From: Haemonchus contortus
Taxonomy: Eukaryota; Nematoda; Chromadorea; Rhabditida; Trichostrongylidae
DNA: 64,000 nt
Direction of reading: 5' to 3'
Assembly (NCBI GenBank): GCA_000469685.2
Contig: LS997563.1
Span: forward strand, 7,316,437-7,380,436
In this document: positions 1 through 20,957 of the stretch, one piece after another
How positions within the stretch are numbered: the first letter of the stretch is position 1
How the letters are laid out: each line of letters opens with the position of its first letter
Made by a program: the position numbers and the translations under genes
The notes under the pieces: generated by a model
Seen by the model: the letters and a program-made list of their open reading frames with translations, nothing else
What the model was told of the DNA's origin: nothing
Database searches by the model: none

Positions 1-950
1 TTCGTGTCCATCATACTGGTGGAATGCTGACAGATACTTGGGTCCTGCTGTTCTGATGCAGGCGTACAGGTATGAGTCCTTCTTCGTAGGATCCTTATAG
101 CAACAGCGCACCACTTGACTGGATCTAGAAGTTCTTGTACTATAAAGTAAAGATTGAAAAGGAAAAGGTAGGAGATGAGGGGATATATGAGGGAAGGGAA
201 CTTACTTAATTTTACTTTGTAGGTGTAGACCCTTAAATATAGAATTCATGGGAAAGTTTGATACTGTACGTTGTTGTTTCCGGGTTTACGAACAATTGAG
301 TGAGAATAACTACTGTTACTGAGGCAGTTGGCGTTCCCCTTTTCGTTCTGCTTCCATGATAGGTTTGCTGTTGGGATGGACTTTTCTTTGCAGATGGATC
401 ATTGACTCTCGCGACGACTACGCGTACGAGCGTCTTCATCGTATGCATGACGTCTACTCCATGTACAAATGTCACACCATCATGAATTGTACGAAGACAT
501 GCCCCAAGGTATGGATTCTGTCGGACAGAAACTTTAACCTGGGAGTTTCTCACTGTTAGGGGCCTAGTTGACTCCTCCCCCGAAATCCTCGGAGTAGACG
601 ACTGGAGCGAGCCCCACTACTGGTATCAAAATTACCCCTTTTGTAACCCAACATCTAAAAGTTATAAGATTCTGATCGTGGACATTACGGAAGAGACTGA
701 TCGTGGACATTACGGAAGAGATGGAGATGCTTAGAAATAAATAAAAGTTGAATAAGTAAATAGAAAACAAACGAGATCCCGAAGAAAAATTCAAAAATGT
801 GGTTCTTAGTTGTAGAATCTTTTAGCGTATTGAAAAGGTTTTTTTCAGAAACTTAATCCTGCGAAGGCAATCGGAGAGCTGAAGGCATTACTCACAGGTT
901 ATAAGATGAAACCCGCACCGGAACCAACTCCTGCTAACTTCTATAAATAG
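1..950 (+). CDS. sdhb: Succinate dehydrogenase iron-sulfur subunit, copy 1 (3' part, cut by window edge)
   Basis: This is the C-terminal part of mitochondrial complex II subunit B, which carries electrons from the flavoprotein through Fe-S clusters to quinone (or backwards in fumarate reduction). Three exons are visible: 1-69, 394-508 and 849-950 (TAG). Junction phases fit (AG|A gives Arg; then phase 0). The first exon encodes the end of the first C-terminal cluster motif, [20 protein letters not shown]. The second carries [13 protein letters not shown], ligands of the 3Fe-4S and 4Fe-4S clusters. The last starts [10 protein letters not shown] and ends in ANFYK. The upstream exons lie outside the window. 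A second, complete copy lies 4.2 kb downstream with the same exon cuts, so this is a tandem duplicate. AATAAA at 1169-1174 is a likely polyadenylation signal. The reading frame looks intact, with no sign of decay. Confidence 0.95.
672..721 (+). repeat. Perfect 25-bp tandem duplication in an sdhb copy 1 intron
   Basis: The unit beginning CTGATCGTGGACATTACGGA occurs twice head to tail (672-696 and 697-721) without a mismatch. It lies within the intron 509-848. A perfect repeat suggests a recent local duplication. No function is implied. Confidence 0.85.
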
Positions 951-3900
951 CCACCTAAAATCATTTGTGGTTATGTGTGTTTGTATCGCTCCGCTGTTTT
1001 GCATATCATTTGTTTTGATCCTCACAACATTACGACTTTCGTAGTGTTGTCCATCATTACGAGTACTAAGTATAGTGGTATCAGTCTGTCGAATTATGAT
1101 ACCCTAAAACCTCTATTTTACCGGTGTAAGTTACAGTTATTCAGAGTATTATTATGGCTCTGCAGAGTAATAAATATTTTTTCACTGCATGCGTCTATGA
1201 GGAGAAATTGCATCAATCCTAGCAACGTGTCGTTTACACGCGTTTTCTGATATTTGCTGTTTGTTTGTTGGGGCAGTCGGCAATGTGTCAACTGCCCCAC
1301 AGACCTGTTCACTTCCCAGGACAATGAGTTCATCTTCTCCAGCTCTCTCTGCCATTTGGCTGTGCAATGAGTGAAGAAGAAAGCTTTGATGAGCGCGAAG
1401 AGGCTGGCGTTGGATAAGGTGTCGGAGGTAAGCTTCTTGAGGTGCTCTCTATGTTCTCAGTCTCAATCACTGCCAAGTTTTGCCTGCAGAATCGCTGGTT
1501 ATCATATCCAGACGGAAAGTTTGGTCTCAATGAGATGTACTTAAGGAGTAGGCGGGTCAGAAGCTCGCGCGACTGAAAACGTGACGAGTGCATGTGTTTC
1601 GCAATCTCACGTGACGAGCATGAAGCTGTACTTACGCGTCTCAATGTCTGAACACGACTGATTGGAAGTCGTTGATGTCCCTGTAGCTCCACTGTTGTGC
1701 TCGGTAGCTGTATTTGTTTTTCTAGTTTCCATGTAATGTCCCCACAATTAACTGTCGTCGCAGGAAGTCCGATTCTGATTCCAAAGATTAGGTAGCTTAC
1801 TAAATGAGCTTCATGACGAAGAAGGAAACGGAAAGCGGGATATCGACTCTCGATGCCTGCGATGCCGCTGTTCCTTCGAAGTACCGCACCGATGGCGAAG
1901 TGGAGTATTCCTTCCCAGAGTAAACGCTGCCATAGTAACTACTCCGTGAATCCGGAGCCTGAACAACTCTCTGAATGAAGAGCTCATTCCAAGCATGTAC
2001 CGGAAAATTCTGACGGTCATGTTGCATGGGAACTAAACTAGCTAAGGAGCTGGGCAAAGAGGTAGTAAGTAATGTCAGAGTTGCTAAACAATGGCCAATA
2101 AGACAAACTCCGAAGATGATCACTAAAGAGGCCCGTACCTGATCATGGCGGTCAGATTTGTTCTTCATCAGTTATAACGATTATCCAACATTTGTTCAGT
2201 CCAGTCTCCAGAAGTGGGTGGATAGTTCTGACGGTGGTACCTATCAATGTGTTAAGAAATAATGACCCGACTTCTATTAAATCAAGCTGTGGTGCTTCGT
2301 TAATGGTGCTGGTTGTTAATCTACTTAGTCATTACCAGTAGAATGGATCAATTCGTGATAAAACTCTCTTACCTCACTAAGAATTTTCTGAATTATTGAT
2401 AGAACAAACTGAATATTCATGCAACGTGAGTCGCATCGCATTTTGCATGAGCTGGCCCATGAAATGTTGTTCCATCGATCAATCAAAGTGCAGAAAATGG
2501 GCCTCTCGCTGCATACCGTACCCTCTCAACATTCACGAATTTCATCGTTGTAGAATAGTTAAAATTGTCGGTTGTCCCAAGCTGGCTCAGTAGCCAACAC
2601 TTGCCAGTCAGTTGGAACAGGTCCTAGATGTCAACGTCCCCTTAATTAAGATTTTTATAAGATTACATATTTATGTTTAAAACTCGTATTTTCACGCGCA
2701 CTGTATGCACTTGCACTACGTCAATTGATCGTTGGGCGGAACAGAGCTCTCTTCAGTCGGTTACAGGGCTGTTGTCAACCAGAATTTCTCTCGCTGAGAG
2801 AATCAGACGGCGAGGCAATCTCTGCGTCTCGTGATCACCAGCGGGAGGAGGGCGTGTCCGCTCGTTGTCGGTACTCTCCTACAGAGCGCTATCTCGTCAG
2901 AGTAGACATTCGAATGGGTCCAAGAGTCGAAGAATTGCCAGAAAGACAAACTTCTTCCAACTAAGAAAACTTCGTATTTCAAAGTCCAGGTACTCTGGGA
3001 GAAACAAAGGCTTGATCCGTCCAAATATCATTGACGCGTCTGCATAGAACATCTGCAACAAAAAAATCTGTGTGACTTGTAGAAAATCCAAACTTGCAAT
3101 CGCTTTGCAACTTTGTTTTGCAAGAATCAGCACTGAGATCAACAATATCGTCTGGAGATCTCCAACATCATTGATTCAATCTTAACTCGGCAGTGTTCGC
3201 CAAGTATCCTATTGTTTAGGATACTTAGCGAACATATAGTATAGTAATAGAAGGCATTGAGGAATGGCGAGCTCTTTCGTCTGTCCTCTATCCTCTTCGC
3301 TGTGAGGTGCCTATTTAAGGAGACGTAGAGAAAACGACAAAAACGCTGAGTCACTACACACGCGGTTGACAACGGTCCTGTAACCCTCTTCAGTCACCCT
3401 AGTGCAGCTGCCCTGTTGGGATCCTCGCGTTCCTTGACGAAATCACGTACTAACTTTCATACTTACCCGTAACTTACTCATGACGTCTCCTTTGAGTTAG
3501 CCTGACGACTCTCTTGCAAAAGCGAATGGTAAACCTTATGTTAATCTCTTTTGGCTCCTTATTGAATTGTTTCTTCTGGAGTCTCAAATTTCAGCTTTCT
3601 GATCATAATTTCGGTGCTAAAAGCTCCCATTTCTCTGACTGCAAAAGGTCTTCGTGGCTTGATATGTGAAAGTCTGCTATCTTTACCCGGCTGCCAAAAG
3701 ATTAGGACTGATGGATCTTCCAAAGACCTGTTGTATTGGCTATTTTGTGATGTCCGTATGTGTATTGTTTAAAAATACCCTCTATATCCTCTATGCTCAG
3801 AATCCTACCCTCTAAGCTGTACATCTTCCCGTGGCGACTGTGTGCAGCTCTTCATGTAAAGTACCTGAGTATCGCCATGGCTGCATTTAGAGTGTGTTGG

Positions 3901-5101
3901 CGTATTGTAAAGGTGCGTTTTGCGTTAGTCACATAACGCTCGCGGTGGATCGATCGGTAATCGATAAGACTGTAAAGAGGGGATGTAATCAACGCGAACG
4001 CACGTCGACAATGCGCCCACGCACACTCTGAATGCGGCCTGAGCGCGCTGAGCACGTCGTCGATGCTTGGTCCCTTCTCGGCCAGTCGGCTCATTCACAT
4101 CAACGTCGTCCTATTTACAGCTCGTCGAGGCAGACGCAAAGTCGGGACTGCTGTACTAATGCTCTTTCTTGGATTTCGCCATCATTTTGTTGCGAATTTC
4201 TAAGCGAAACTTCTTGTGCCACTAAATTCACTTTTTTCTTCAACTCTAGAAACATTGAAACGCGAACCAATTCTTTTCTTGACTGCTTTCGACCAGACGA
4301 ATGGTCTACAATTACCAGCCGCCTGGTCAAACGGAGCTCACATCTCATCGGAACATTGATTACACACTGCTGAAGTTTAGACCGTAGGTACATGCGCGTT
4401 TGATAGCAAATCATGAGTAACAGTTCGAAGTTGTTTTCTGGTGAATTCAGTTCACTGTTGGTACTTCAGTACTTTTAGGACAGTCTGGACAAATGCGCAG
4501 TGCGCGTATCGATTTTCCTCACGACCACGCAGTTCCCCTGCCATGCATGGGCCCTGCTGCGTTCTCCTCAGCTTTATTTTTTCTTCTAGTGTCCTCCTCT
4601 ATACTAGGAATTGAAAGCATCTGGTCACAGATTCCATTACGACTTCATCATGCCCACACCAATCGCTATTGCGCGGTGCGGGGGCTGTGTGTGCATCATT
4701 ATTATTGATTTGATATTAATCTTCTTTTTTTACTTCTTGGAATCCGGTTCTCCTCACGTACTCATTCAAGAAGATTGCACACGGGGCTAAGTCGAATTAG
4801 ACTATCCTGCCATTAATGATTAATTACCTAGTAGGAGACTAACCTAGGCAGCGAGTGGAATTTAGCATACACTTAACTGGTTTATTGTTAGTAAGGAACT
4901 CGTTTACAATGTCATAGGGATCTTTCCTTTTGAGAGGGTCCAGCTCATTAGAAGCTAGTGTCTAGCAATCTTTCCAGCAGTAGAGACAATGATTTGTATG
5001 AAATTCTCGTATTTTCTATGTTTTTTACTTTGTCTGGTAACGATTAGGGCTCAAAACAAGCCCGAAGCTAATTATTTCTCACTGACGGGTGCAATTTTCA
5101 G
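951..5101. other. Interval between the two sdhb copies
   Basis: The first 240 bases are the 3' end of sdhb copy 1, with AATAAA at 1169-1174 in a context shared with copy 2 (AGAGTA..ATAAATATT). The rest holds only short ORFs on both strands that I do not recognise and that lack convincing splice structure. At 3194-3210 and 3218-3234 two 17-bp arms pair with one mismatch around a 7-base loop. The promoter of sdhb copy 2 must lie near the right end, but I see no clear TATA box. Confidence 0.6.
3194..3234. repeat. Short inverted repeat (hairpin)
   Basis: The left arm TGTTCGCCAAGTATCCT and the right arm AGGATACTTAGCGAACA are complementary at 16 of 17 positions, with a 7-base spacer. It lies between the two sdhb genes and is probably a small fold-back remnant. 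Confidence 0.7.
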
Positions 5102-5102
5102 G
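5095..5102 (+). promoter_or_regulatory. Probable spliced-leader acceptor of sdhb copy 2
   Basis: The sequence AATTTTCAGG ends two bases before the ATG at 5103. A consensus nematode 3' splice site directly upstream of a start codon, with no upstream coding exon needed, is what a trans-spliced mRNA shows. It also decides the start, because the frame stays open further upstream. Confidence 0.55.
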
Positions 5103-9447
<4,345 letters not shown>

Positions 9448-10119
9448 GCTGAGTGGTGTCAGTTTGATATCTGTTAAATACTGCGATTTCGCATCGTTGT
9501 TATGTCTCACTGAATACTAACCGCAATCATTTCGGTCTGTTGATTTCGTTGATTAGTTTGTGCAGTTTTTATAATACTTAGCCTGGTGATACTGTTAGTA
9601 GTTGTATGCTTCACAGAGTAGAATAAATATTTCTTGGAAGGATTTTTCTCGTAGCAAAGGTTTGTCGTTTCCTGCTTGGATACATATTCGATGAGATTAA
9701 CCTCTCTATATCGAGTTGTTTAATCGTCGAGTGTCGCAGAAAACGGTAGAGAGATTGTCTTTCCGGTACACTATTTTTTTGTTTTATTTATATATATATA
9801 TATATATTTGTTTCGAAAAATTGAGTTTTTGCACAAAACATTTTATTTGAAGCAATGACATATTCGGAGGAATCAGAGAGGACAACTCAATTGGACTAAC
9901 TGCGGTATAATAACTTGTTACGAAAAGCGGGAGTTTGGCTGTGCACAGGTGTGCCAGGAGTACCCTTCGAGGTCAGTTCGGCGAATGTAGGTTACTGTCA
10001 CTTCACTAAAGAGCAGTGAAATGGGTTGCCCGCGGTTACGCAGCGATGAGCGTTTTGGGCAGTTTCGTGACGATCTTGATCCTCCCACTAGACGTCTGCA
10101 GCCCTTCCCTACAATTATA
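9448..10119. other. 3' flank of sdhb copy 2
   Basis: Holds the 3' UTR, with the AATAAA signal at 9622-9627 about 175 bases after the stop, and a short (TA)n tract near 9788-9807. No gene is seen before the mariner element. Confidence 0.7.
9622..9627 (+). terminator. Polyadenylation signal of sdhb copy 2
   Basis: AATAAA about 175 bases past the TGA. The context AGAGTAGAATAAATATT resembles that of copy 1 (AGAGTAATAAATATT at 1165-1179), so this 3' end was probably duplicated together with the gene. Confidence 0.7.
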
Positions 10120-11392
10120 TTAGGTCGTGAAGAAAGTTCTTGCGTTTTTGCGCCTCAAAATTTAAATGTACATATCTCGGCTTAAACAAAACTTCATCAA
10201 TCGAAATAACAACCATTACTATCGACACACTTTTGCTAACGAGGAATAAATTAGCTTATCCCATTCGCATAAAAGTTCGGAGATCTAGAGGCGATGAAAT
10301 CGTCGAATGCCGCGGCAGCATCATGTTGGGTTTTGAAGCATTTCTCTTTGAGAAAGCCGTCGAGATGTTTAAGGAAATGGTGTTCTGTGAGGGCAAGGTC
10401 TGGGGAATATGGTGGATGCGGGAGAGTTTCATAGCTTAGCTCCATCAATTTTTTCAGGTTAAGTTGTGCGACGTGGGGCTGAGCGTTGTCGTAGAGTAGA
10501 ATTGGCCCCTTAATATTCACCGGTGCCGGGCTCATGAGCTTGAGTTTTCGATGCTTTTCGTCAATTTCTTGACAATACTTCTCGGCTGATCCGGATCCAT
10601 GGAGTTGTGGTGGATCAGCTCGGCTGCAGACCACCAAACCAGCACCATGACCTTCTTTCCTTGCTGCTTCGGCTTGGGAAAATGTTGTGGGGCTTGATCC
10701 TCGTCCAGCCACTGGCCTGTTCGTCACAGTTGTTGCACAGAATCCACTTCTCATCACACGTCACAATACGGTCTAAAAATGGATCGTTCCTGTTGCGCAG
10801 AAGCAAGGCGGAGGCGAGCTCGAAGCGAAGGTCCCTCTGGTGCTGGGTCAACTCATGCGGCACCCACTTATCAAGCTTCTTCGACTTCCGGATCTCCTGA
10901 ATGTGGGTGCCAACCGTCCTGCTAGAAACATTTAATCTCGAGCCGATATCCCTCAGCGTTGTACGTGGATTCTCTTCCACTAACGCTCTCAATTGTTCGT
11001 TGTTAACGGCCGATGGCCGCCCACTACGCTCATCATCTCCCAAGCTCTCATCGCCGGTACGGAATTTTTCAAACCACCACTGTGCTGTATGTTTTTTCGT
11101 CGTACCTAGACTAAGGGCATCGTTGATATCCCGGGCCGTTTCCGTCGCTCTCCTGCCCAATTTGAATTTTGAAAGAAAAATCGTGCGGATCTGTCGTTTG
11201 TCCATGCTGATTTCGACCCTCTAAAAAAGCCCAGGAGTCACTTCAGGGCAAAACCGGTTAAATGTTTGGATAGAGCAAGAAATGCGCTTCAGAATGGTAT
11301 AAAACTTGCAAAAAATTTAACAGCAAATAGCACCGCGGCGAGCATTTGAAAATTGGGCGTCAAAAGACGCAAGAACTTTCTTCACGACCTAA
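10120..11392 (-). mobile_element. Mariner element of the Hsmar1/bandit type, nearly full length, inactive
   Basis: A 1273-bp DNA transposon with perfect inverted ends TTAGGTCGTGAAGAAAGTTC (10120 onward, and its complement ending at 11392), flanked by TA target duplications at 10118-10119 and 11393-11394. The transposase runs on the minus strand from ATG 11203-11205. The N-terminal helix-turn-helix half is intact (start MDKRQIRTIFLSKFKLGRR) and continues past the first catalytic Asp in VTCDEKWIL. The product then changes frame, near 10740 and again near 10620, and resumes to about 10251 with the second Asp in LLYDNAQPH. The third catalytic Asp, expected in the P-x-D-Y-H motif, is Glu (LALTEHH). 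The protein is close in sequence to the Hsmar1/SETMAR transposase, the relationship described for the hookworm mariner 'bandit'. Confidence 0.92.
10251..11205 (-). pseudogene. Broken mariner transposase
   Basis: Reading frame inside the mariner. An uninterrupted N-terminal part covers 11205 to about 10740 (DNA-binding domain and first Asp). The middle, around the WWSA motif, is in a third frame. The C-terminal part runs in another frame to 10251. Two frameshifts and the Asp-to-Glu change in the DD34D triad mean it cannot make an active enzyme. ORFs on the opposite strand at 10140-10439, 10607-10900 and 10901-11224 are shadows of it. Confidence 0.9.
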
Positions 11393-11394
11393 TA

Positions 11395-12893
11395 TATCTG
11401 CTCCCATAATTCGATGTATTGGACAGATGGGTAAGTTTTGAGTCTGTCAGCTATTTACACGTATCGTCGTTTTTATGTCGGGACCTCTGCTTCTCAAGGA
11501 CTATCTAACATTCAAACTCGGAGTTATCGCTAATAATACAGGAGGTCCCAAGACTACGGGTGCCTATTATTGCAATGTATTTGAAGCTTCCAATCTAAGA
11601 ATGACCATGGAATCTACAGGGTGCGCCATAAACATGGTAAAAAAATTGTCCCCAGATACCGCAATTCATATTGATGCATGATCAATTCTTGTGAGTAATC
11701 TACTATGTATCGCATCTACAAAACAAACACACGGTCATCTTGCAAAACCGTCTCCTGTACTAATTATAGTTCGAAGACGCTTCGGCTACTCATCGACGGT
11801 CACACGCAGAGCTACTTGAGAAACTTCAGCCCAAGCTTTGTTCGATGAATTCTTAGGAGCAGCAACAGTAGTGCGGTTTGAGGTGCAAGCTTCCCTCTCC
11901 TCTCAGCAACCCATCACACTGTGGTCCGGGAAATCCGTAGGAGGATTGCAAGCTGGGATAAAGTCGCGAACATTTCCTCAGCACCAGCCTTGACCGTCTC
12001 CCAACCATGAGCAAATGTGTCGCAGTTTTCAAATTATACCCCTAGAAAAATCCTATATCATCAGCTGCATCCTTCCAGAAAAACCCTCCTTAAAGAGGTT
12101 CGGATAAAGTTTTGTACTTTCTCAGCCAAAATTTGCGATATCGCTCTGATGATAGAGATTCTAGCCCGAACCATCATCAAAGAGGGAAAATGGTTACAAG
12201 AGGCGATCTGACTCTTTTCAGCGGCTTCAGTACTCGTATTGTGAAATATACGTATACTCTCGAATCTCATCATTTCTTCAACGCTGAACACGCTTTAGTC
12301 AGAAAAAAGTCTGTCGAAGCGCGTGCCGCGCGAAAGCAGCGCACGGCATTTGTTTTTTCTCTTCAACTTCTTGTCGTTCAAAAAGCTTACAAGGTTTTTG
12401 AATTCTACCTGTGTACCGTATTTACTCGGAGTAGACTCTTCTCTCTCATCGGAGTAGAACATACAAACAAACAAACCAGCACTCATTTTTCTCGTGTTTA
12501 TGCAGGTCCCGCAGCGTACTCCTTCCCAAGAAACTATCTTCGTAAAAGAGGTTGGATGTGAAACAAGACGACCGTTTTGAGGTTTGTCGTTGTCCTGTCT
12601 ACCCATCGCGTTTCAAGAGACTGTCATGTGGGAAATGTTGAAACGGGTAGCGATTTCGGAAAAGAACTCACCAATTGCGTCCACAGTCGGAACGGTTTGT
12701 GGATGTCGACGAGGCTATACCGTTTTTCGAAGTCTAACGAACTATGAGCAATAAAGTAGTTATGTGGGCTAAGGTATATCATGAAAATAAAGGGAGGTGC
12801 AGATTTGGAGAAACCTTCCAAAAGAGAGAATTAAGGACGTGCAAAAAGTTGTTACCATATGGCGCATCCTGTATATGCACTTTTGCTTGTATC
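11395..12893. other. Gene-free stretch
   Basis: Contains only short ORFs on both strands (for example a 68-codon frame at 11475-11681 and a 149-codon frame at 12112-12561) that I do not recognise. They lack recognisable domains or exon partners. I see no gene here. Confidence 0.45.
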
Positions 12894-13116
12894 ATCTGCA
12901 GGAACAGCCACGATCACATTTCAAAGTATGCCCAGTTAGCACGGATGAGAGTCCAAATTTGCTTCTCACAATCAGGCTTCTCGCTGTTGCACGCAGGTAT
13001 ACCTTCTCCAGTTCTTCTCAGCGGTTCTGGAGTCCCGCATGCAAGCACTCCAAAGTGGGAATGCAAGTCCGTCTAACCAGAGAGTCAAGTGGTGTAAGAT
13101 CTGGGGAGCGAGGATA
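12894..13116 (-). pseudogene. Remnant of a Tc1/mariner-type transposase C-terminus
   Basis: On the minus strand the frame reads PRSPDLTPLD, the conserved block around the third catalytic Asp of Tc1/mariner-superfamily transposases. After one internal stop it continues in the same frame as LRATARSLIVRSKF, resembling the C-terminal tail of nematode mariner transposases. No terminal inverted repeats were located. The overlapping + strand ORFs at 12744-13076 and 12797-13117 are shadows. Confidence 0.55.
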
Positions 13117-14605
13117 GCCCCTTTAGGACTCGAAGGAATTGCTCAGGATCAGACAGCCACGGCCACGGCTACCTCTTAAGCAATCAGCTCCAGCAACACA
13201 CTATTTCAGTCAAGAAGAGCGATCGAAAGGTTTTCTGTTCACTCCTCGAAACGCGCCATCGGCTTCACGTTGCAAAGACCAGCAGTATAGATTACAGAAA
13301 CGTGGCTGGAATACCATTTCCCACCTTTCACCCAGTCTTAACTTTTCGTATATTCAGGACCATGTCTGGTTCTGGTTAATTAAGTGGTACCCGATTGTTG
13401 CAATGGGGCATAGGTGATGCGGGTATCGCAGCGATTTCGATGTAGAAGATGTTAGCAAGCTTATTTGAATTTGTTCATTGTTCTGAAAATCACACCTAGT
13501 ACCTACGTTATGTCAAAGGCTCATTTCCTTACAGTATCGTTAGAATAAGCAGTGGTCGTAGACTTTGACGTTGTCTTATAGTGCCCTGCCAGAATGACGC
13601 TGGTCCTATTCGCATGAGGTCTGTTCGCGTGCAATATGATCACATTACGATGGACTAATTTAATTCCGATACTTTGGGAGTTTCATTGTGAGACCGAACT
13701 GTGGTACCGAAGAAGTACTTTAGGCTTTACAAAAGCTCCTATTATGCTTGACGGCTTCAACGAGAAAAAAATGTGGTTAAACTAATGTGTGAACGTGTCT
13801 CATTCGTAAGGCTTAGAACTTTTTGATAGGCTAACGAAATTGAACTACTTAGGAGAAAGGATGGATGAATCAAGAACGTTCTCGGCCATTTTGTAAGCGG
13901 AACTGGGGATCCGGCTGACATCGAATTCGGTATGAGCTCTGCTGGAATTGGCTAACTTTCGCACACCTTCGCCTAACTTCGAATGGTGAATTTTGATTGA
14001 TTTTCTCAGATACAACTTGTTCAAAATGATTCTGCTTATTTAGACTTCGATGGCAGAACCCCTATTGCGGTTGCCAATTGCTGACCATTGCGCAGTCGAC
14101 CTTTCAGCTGATTTTTTGCTTAATCGGGAAGCGGAACAGCCATAAAATGAATTCGCAGGTACGTTGTAATGAAAAATACTGTCAACAGTGTAACACACAC
14201 ATCAACAAGTGCACACGATTACTTTGGACGAAAAGTGATTAATGTGGCGACATCATGGCGAGTGCTTTGAAACAATCTGCAATTGATGATAGCCTCAGTT
14301 TCCGTGCCCACTTCGCACTTCCGATCATTACGGCAATCCAATAGCAATGCACTGGTCTTGATACCTTTCCCTTCGGTGGGTTCCTGAACATTGAGGCTGT
14401 CTCCCGAAGCTCTAGCTGTTACAGCCCATCAATGACGAATGAGTCAAAGCTCACTGTATCCCCTCCCATACTGCGATGCCCTAACGTACGCCTTAACCCT
14501 GAGTAATATAACTTTCTCAGCATAGCGTCCATACGACCGATGGGTTCTGAGATGCTGAGTGTGACCGATGTGAGCTTGTTGTCTTTATCAGTTGAAGGCG
14601 TACTG

Positions 14606-14743
14606 TTCCTCGACTTGAAAGGAGTCAAAATATTTACCTGATTAACTGCTATTTACCATGCTAAAAAATTGAGCAAATAATTTTTTAGCATGGTGAATAG
14701 CAGTTAATCAGGTGAATATTTTGACTCCTTTCAAGTCGAGGAA
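14606..14743. repeat. Long palindrome, 65-bp arms
   Basis: The left arm (14606-14670, starting TTCCTCGACTTGAAAGGAGT) and right arm (14679-14743) are reverse complements with only a few differences, around an 8-base loop GAGCAAAT. The structure resembles a palindromic miniature transposon or fold-back copy. No coding sequence is present. Confidence 0.85.
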
Positions 14744-20016
<5,273 letters not shown>

Positions 20017-20393
20017 GTTCCCTACCTCCGAATGAACTGGTTTCGCAATGAAAATGCAAAAATATTCCTGTTGCATTTAGAAGAACCAAATTAGCATTTC
20101 CCTATTTGGAACAAGTATTCACGTAAACTGTATTCTGGAAAAGGTGAAAATCATTAACACCCATTTGATTCAGTAAGAAATTAGTGAACTCAGGACTGGT
20201 TACTGAGGATAGAAGGTTCAAAAAAACTGAAGGACATCTACGCTAATGAACTTCATAGGTTTGTATTTCTTATTGATTTGCTATCCTAACTGAGGTTAGC
20301 TTGTTGAACTGGCTTCAAGTAGATTTGGAAGGATGGATGCATCGGCTAGTGTAGAATCGGCTGACTGGCCGAAGCCTTTCGAACGAAATACTA

Positions 20394-20957
20394 GGTTGAT
20401 GCATAATTATTGCGGATTTTTTCGCGACTTCTTTTCTCTCGATACAATTTGAATATTGGATTCGGGATTTTGATATAGATAATCTTTTTGCTTTCCTAAA
20501 TGGAATTATGCTTAGAGTCACCTTCGTATTCGCCATATTATTAGCAGTACTTCGAAAAAGGTGGGGAGGTGGCACAATCATCAAGTGATCTCAACGAGCT
20601 CCCCGGCGATGGAACAGTCAGCCAAAGCCGAACAAAGAAAGGAATCTGCTTTTACGGTCGCCCTATTCACCAACAGAAACTGCTGTGGATTATCACGCCA
20701 ATCGCCCGTTGAAAAATTGGCTAGCGAACAGAACTTTCGAGGAGATGGATGACTTGATGGCCAACGTCAAGGCGTGGATCGCCTCCAAGAATCGAAACCC
20801 TTTTTCTGTGGAATCCGCCTAGCAAATGGGAAACAGTGCTTGACGTTGATGGTGGATATGTTCCGAAGTAATTATTTGAGCATGTCATTGCTAGATATTT
20901 CTATCATATCTTTAGGTAAAAGCTGCTGAAAAAATCCGCAATAATTATGCATCAACC
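20394..20957 (+). mobile_element. Internally deleted mariner derivative
   Basis: A 564-bp element with perfect inverted ends of about 30 bp (GGTTGATGCATAATTATTGC at the left, complement at the right), each next to a TA dinucleotide. The + strand between 20640 and 20820 still encodes the end of a mariner transposase, recognisable as SPY-like spacing, VDYHANRPLKNWLANRTFEE and VKAWIASKNR. The upstream two thirds of the transposase, including the first two catalytic Asp residues, are missing, so the copy is non-autonomous. Confidence 0.8.

Noticed and set aside
1330..2168. Minus-strand ORFs of 120 and 122 codons between the sdhb copies
   Set aside because: No recognisable domain, no convincing splice sites or start context. 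Could be chance.
10140..11224. ORFs on the + strand across the mariner
   Set aside because: They are antisense shadows of the transposase and encode nothing recognisable.
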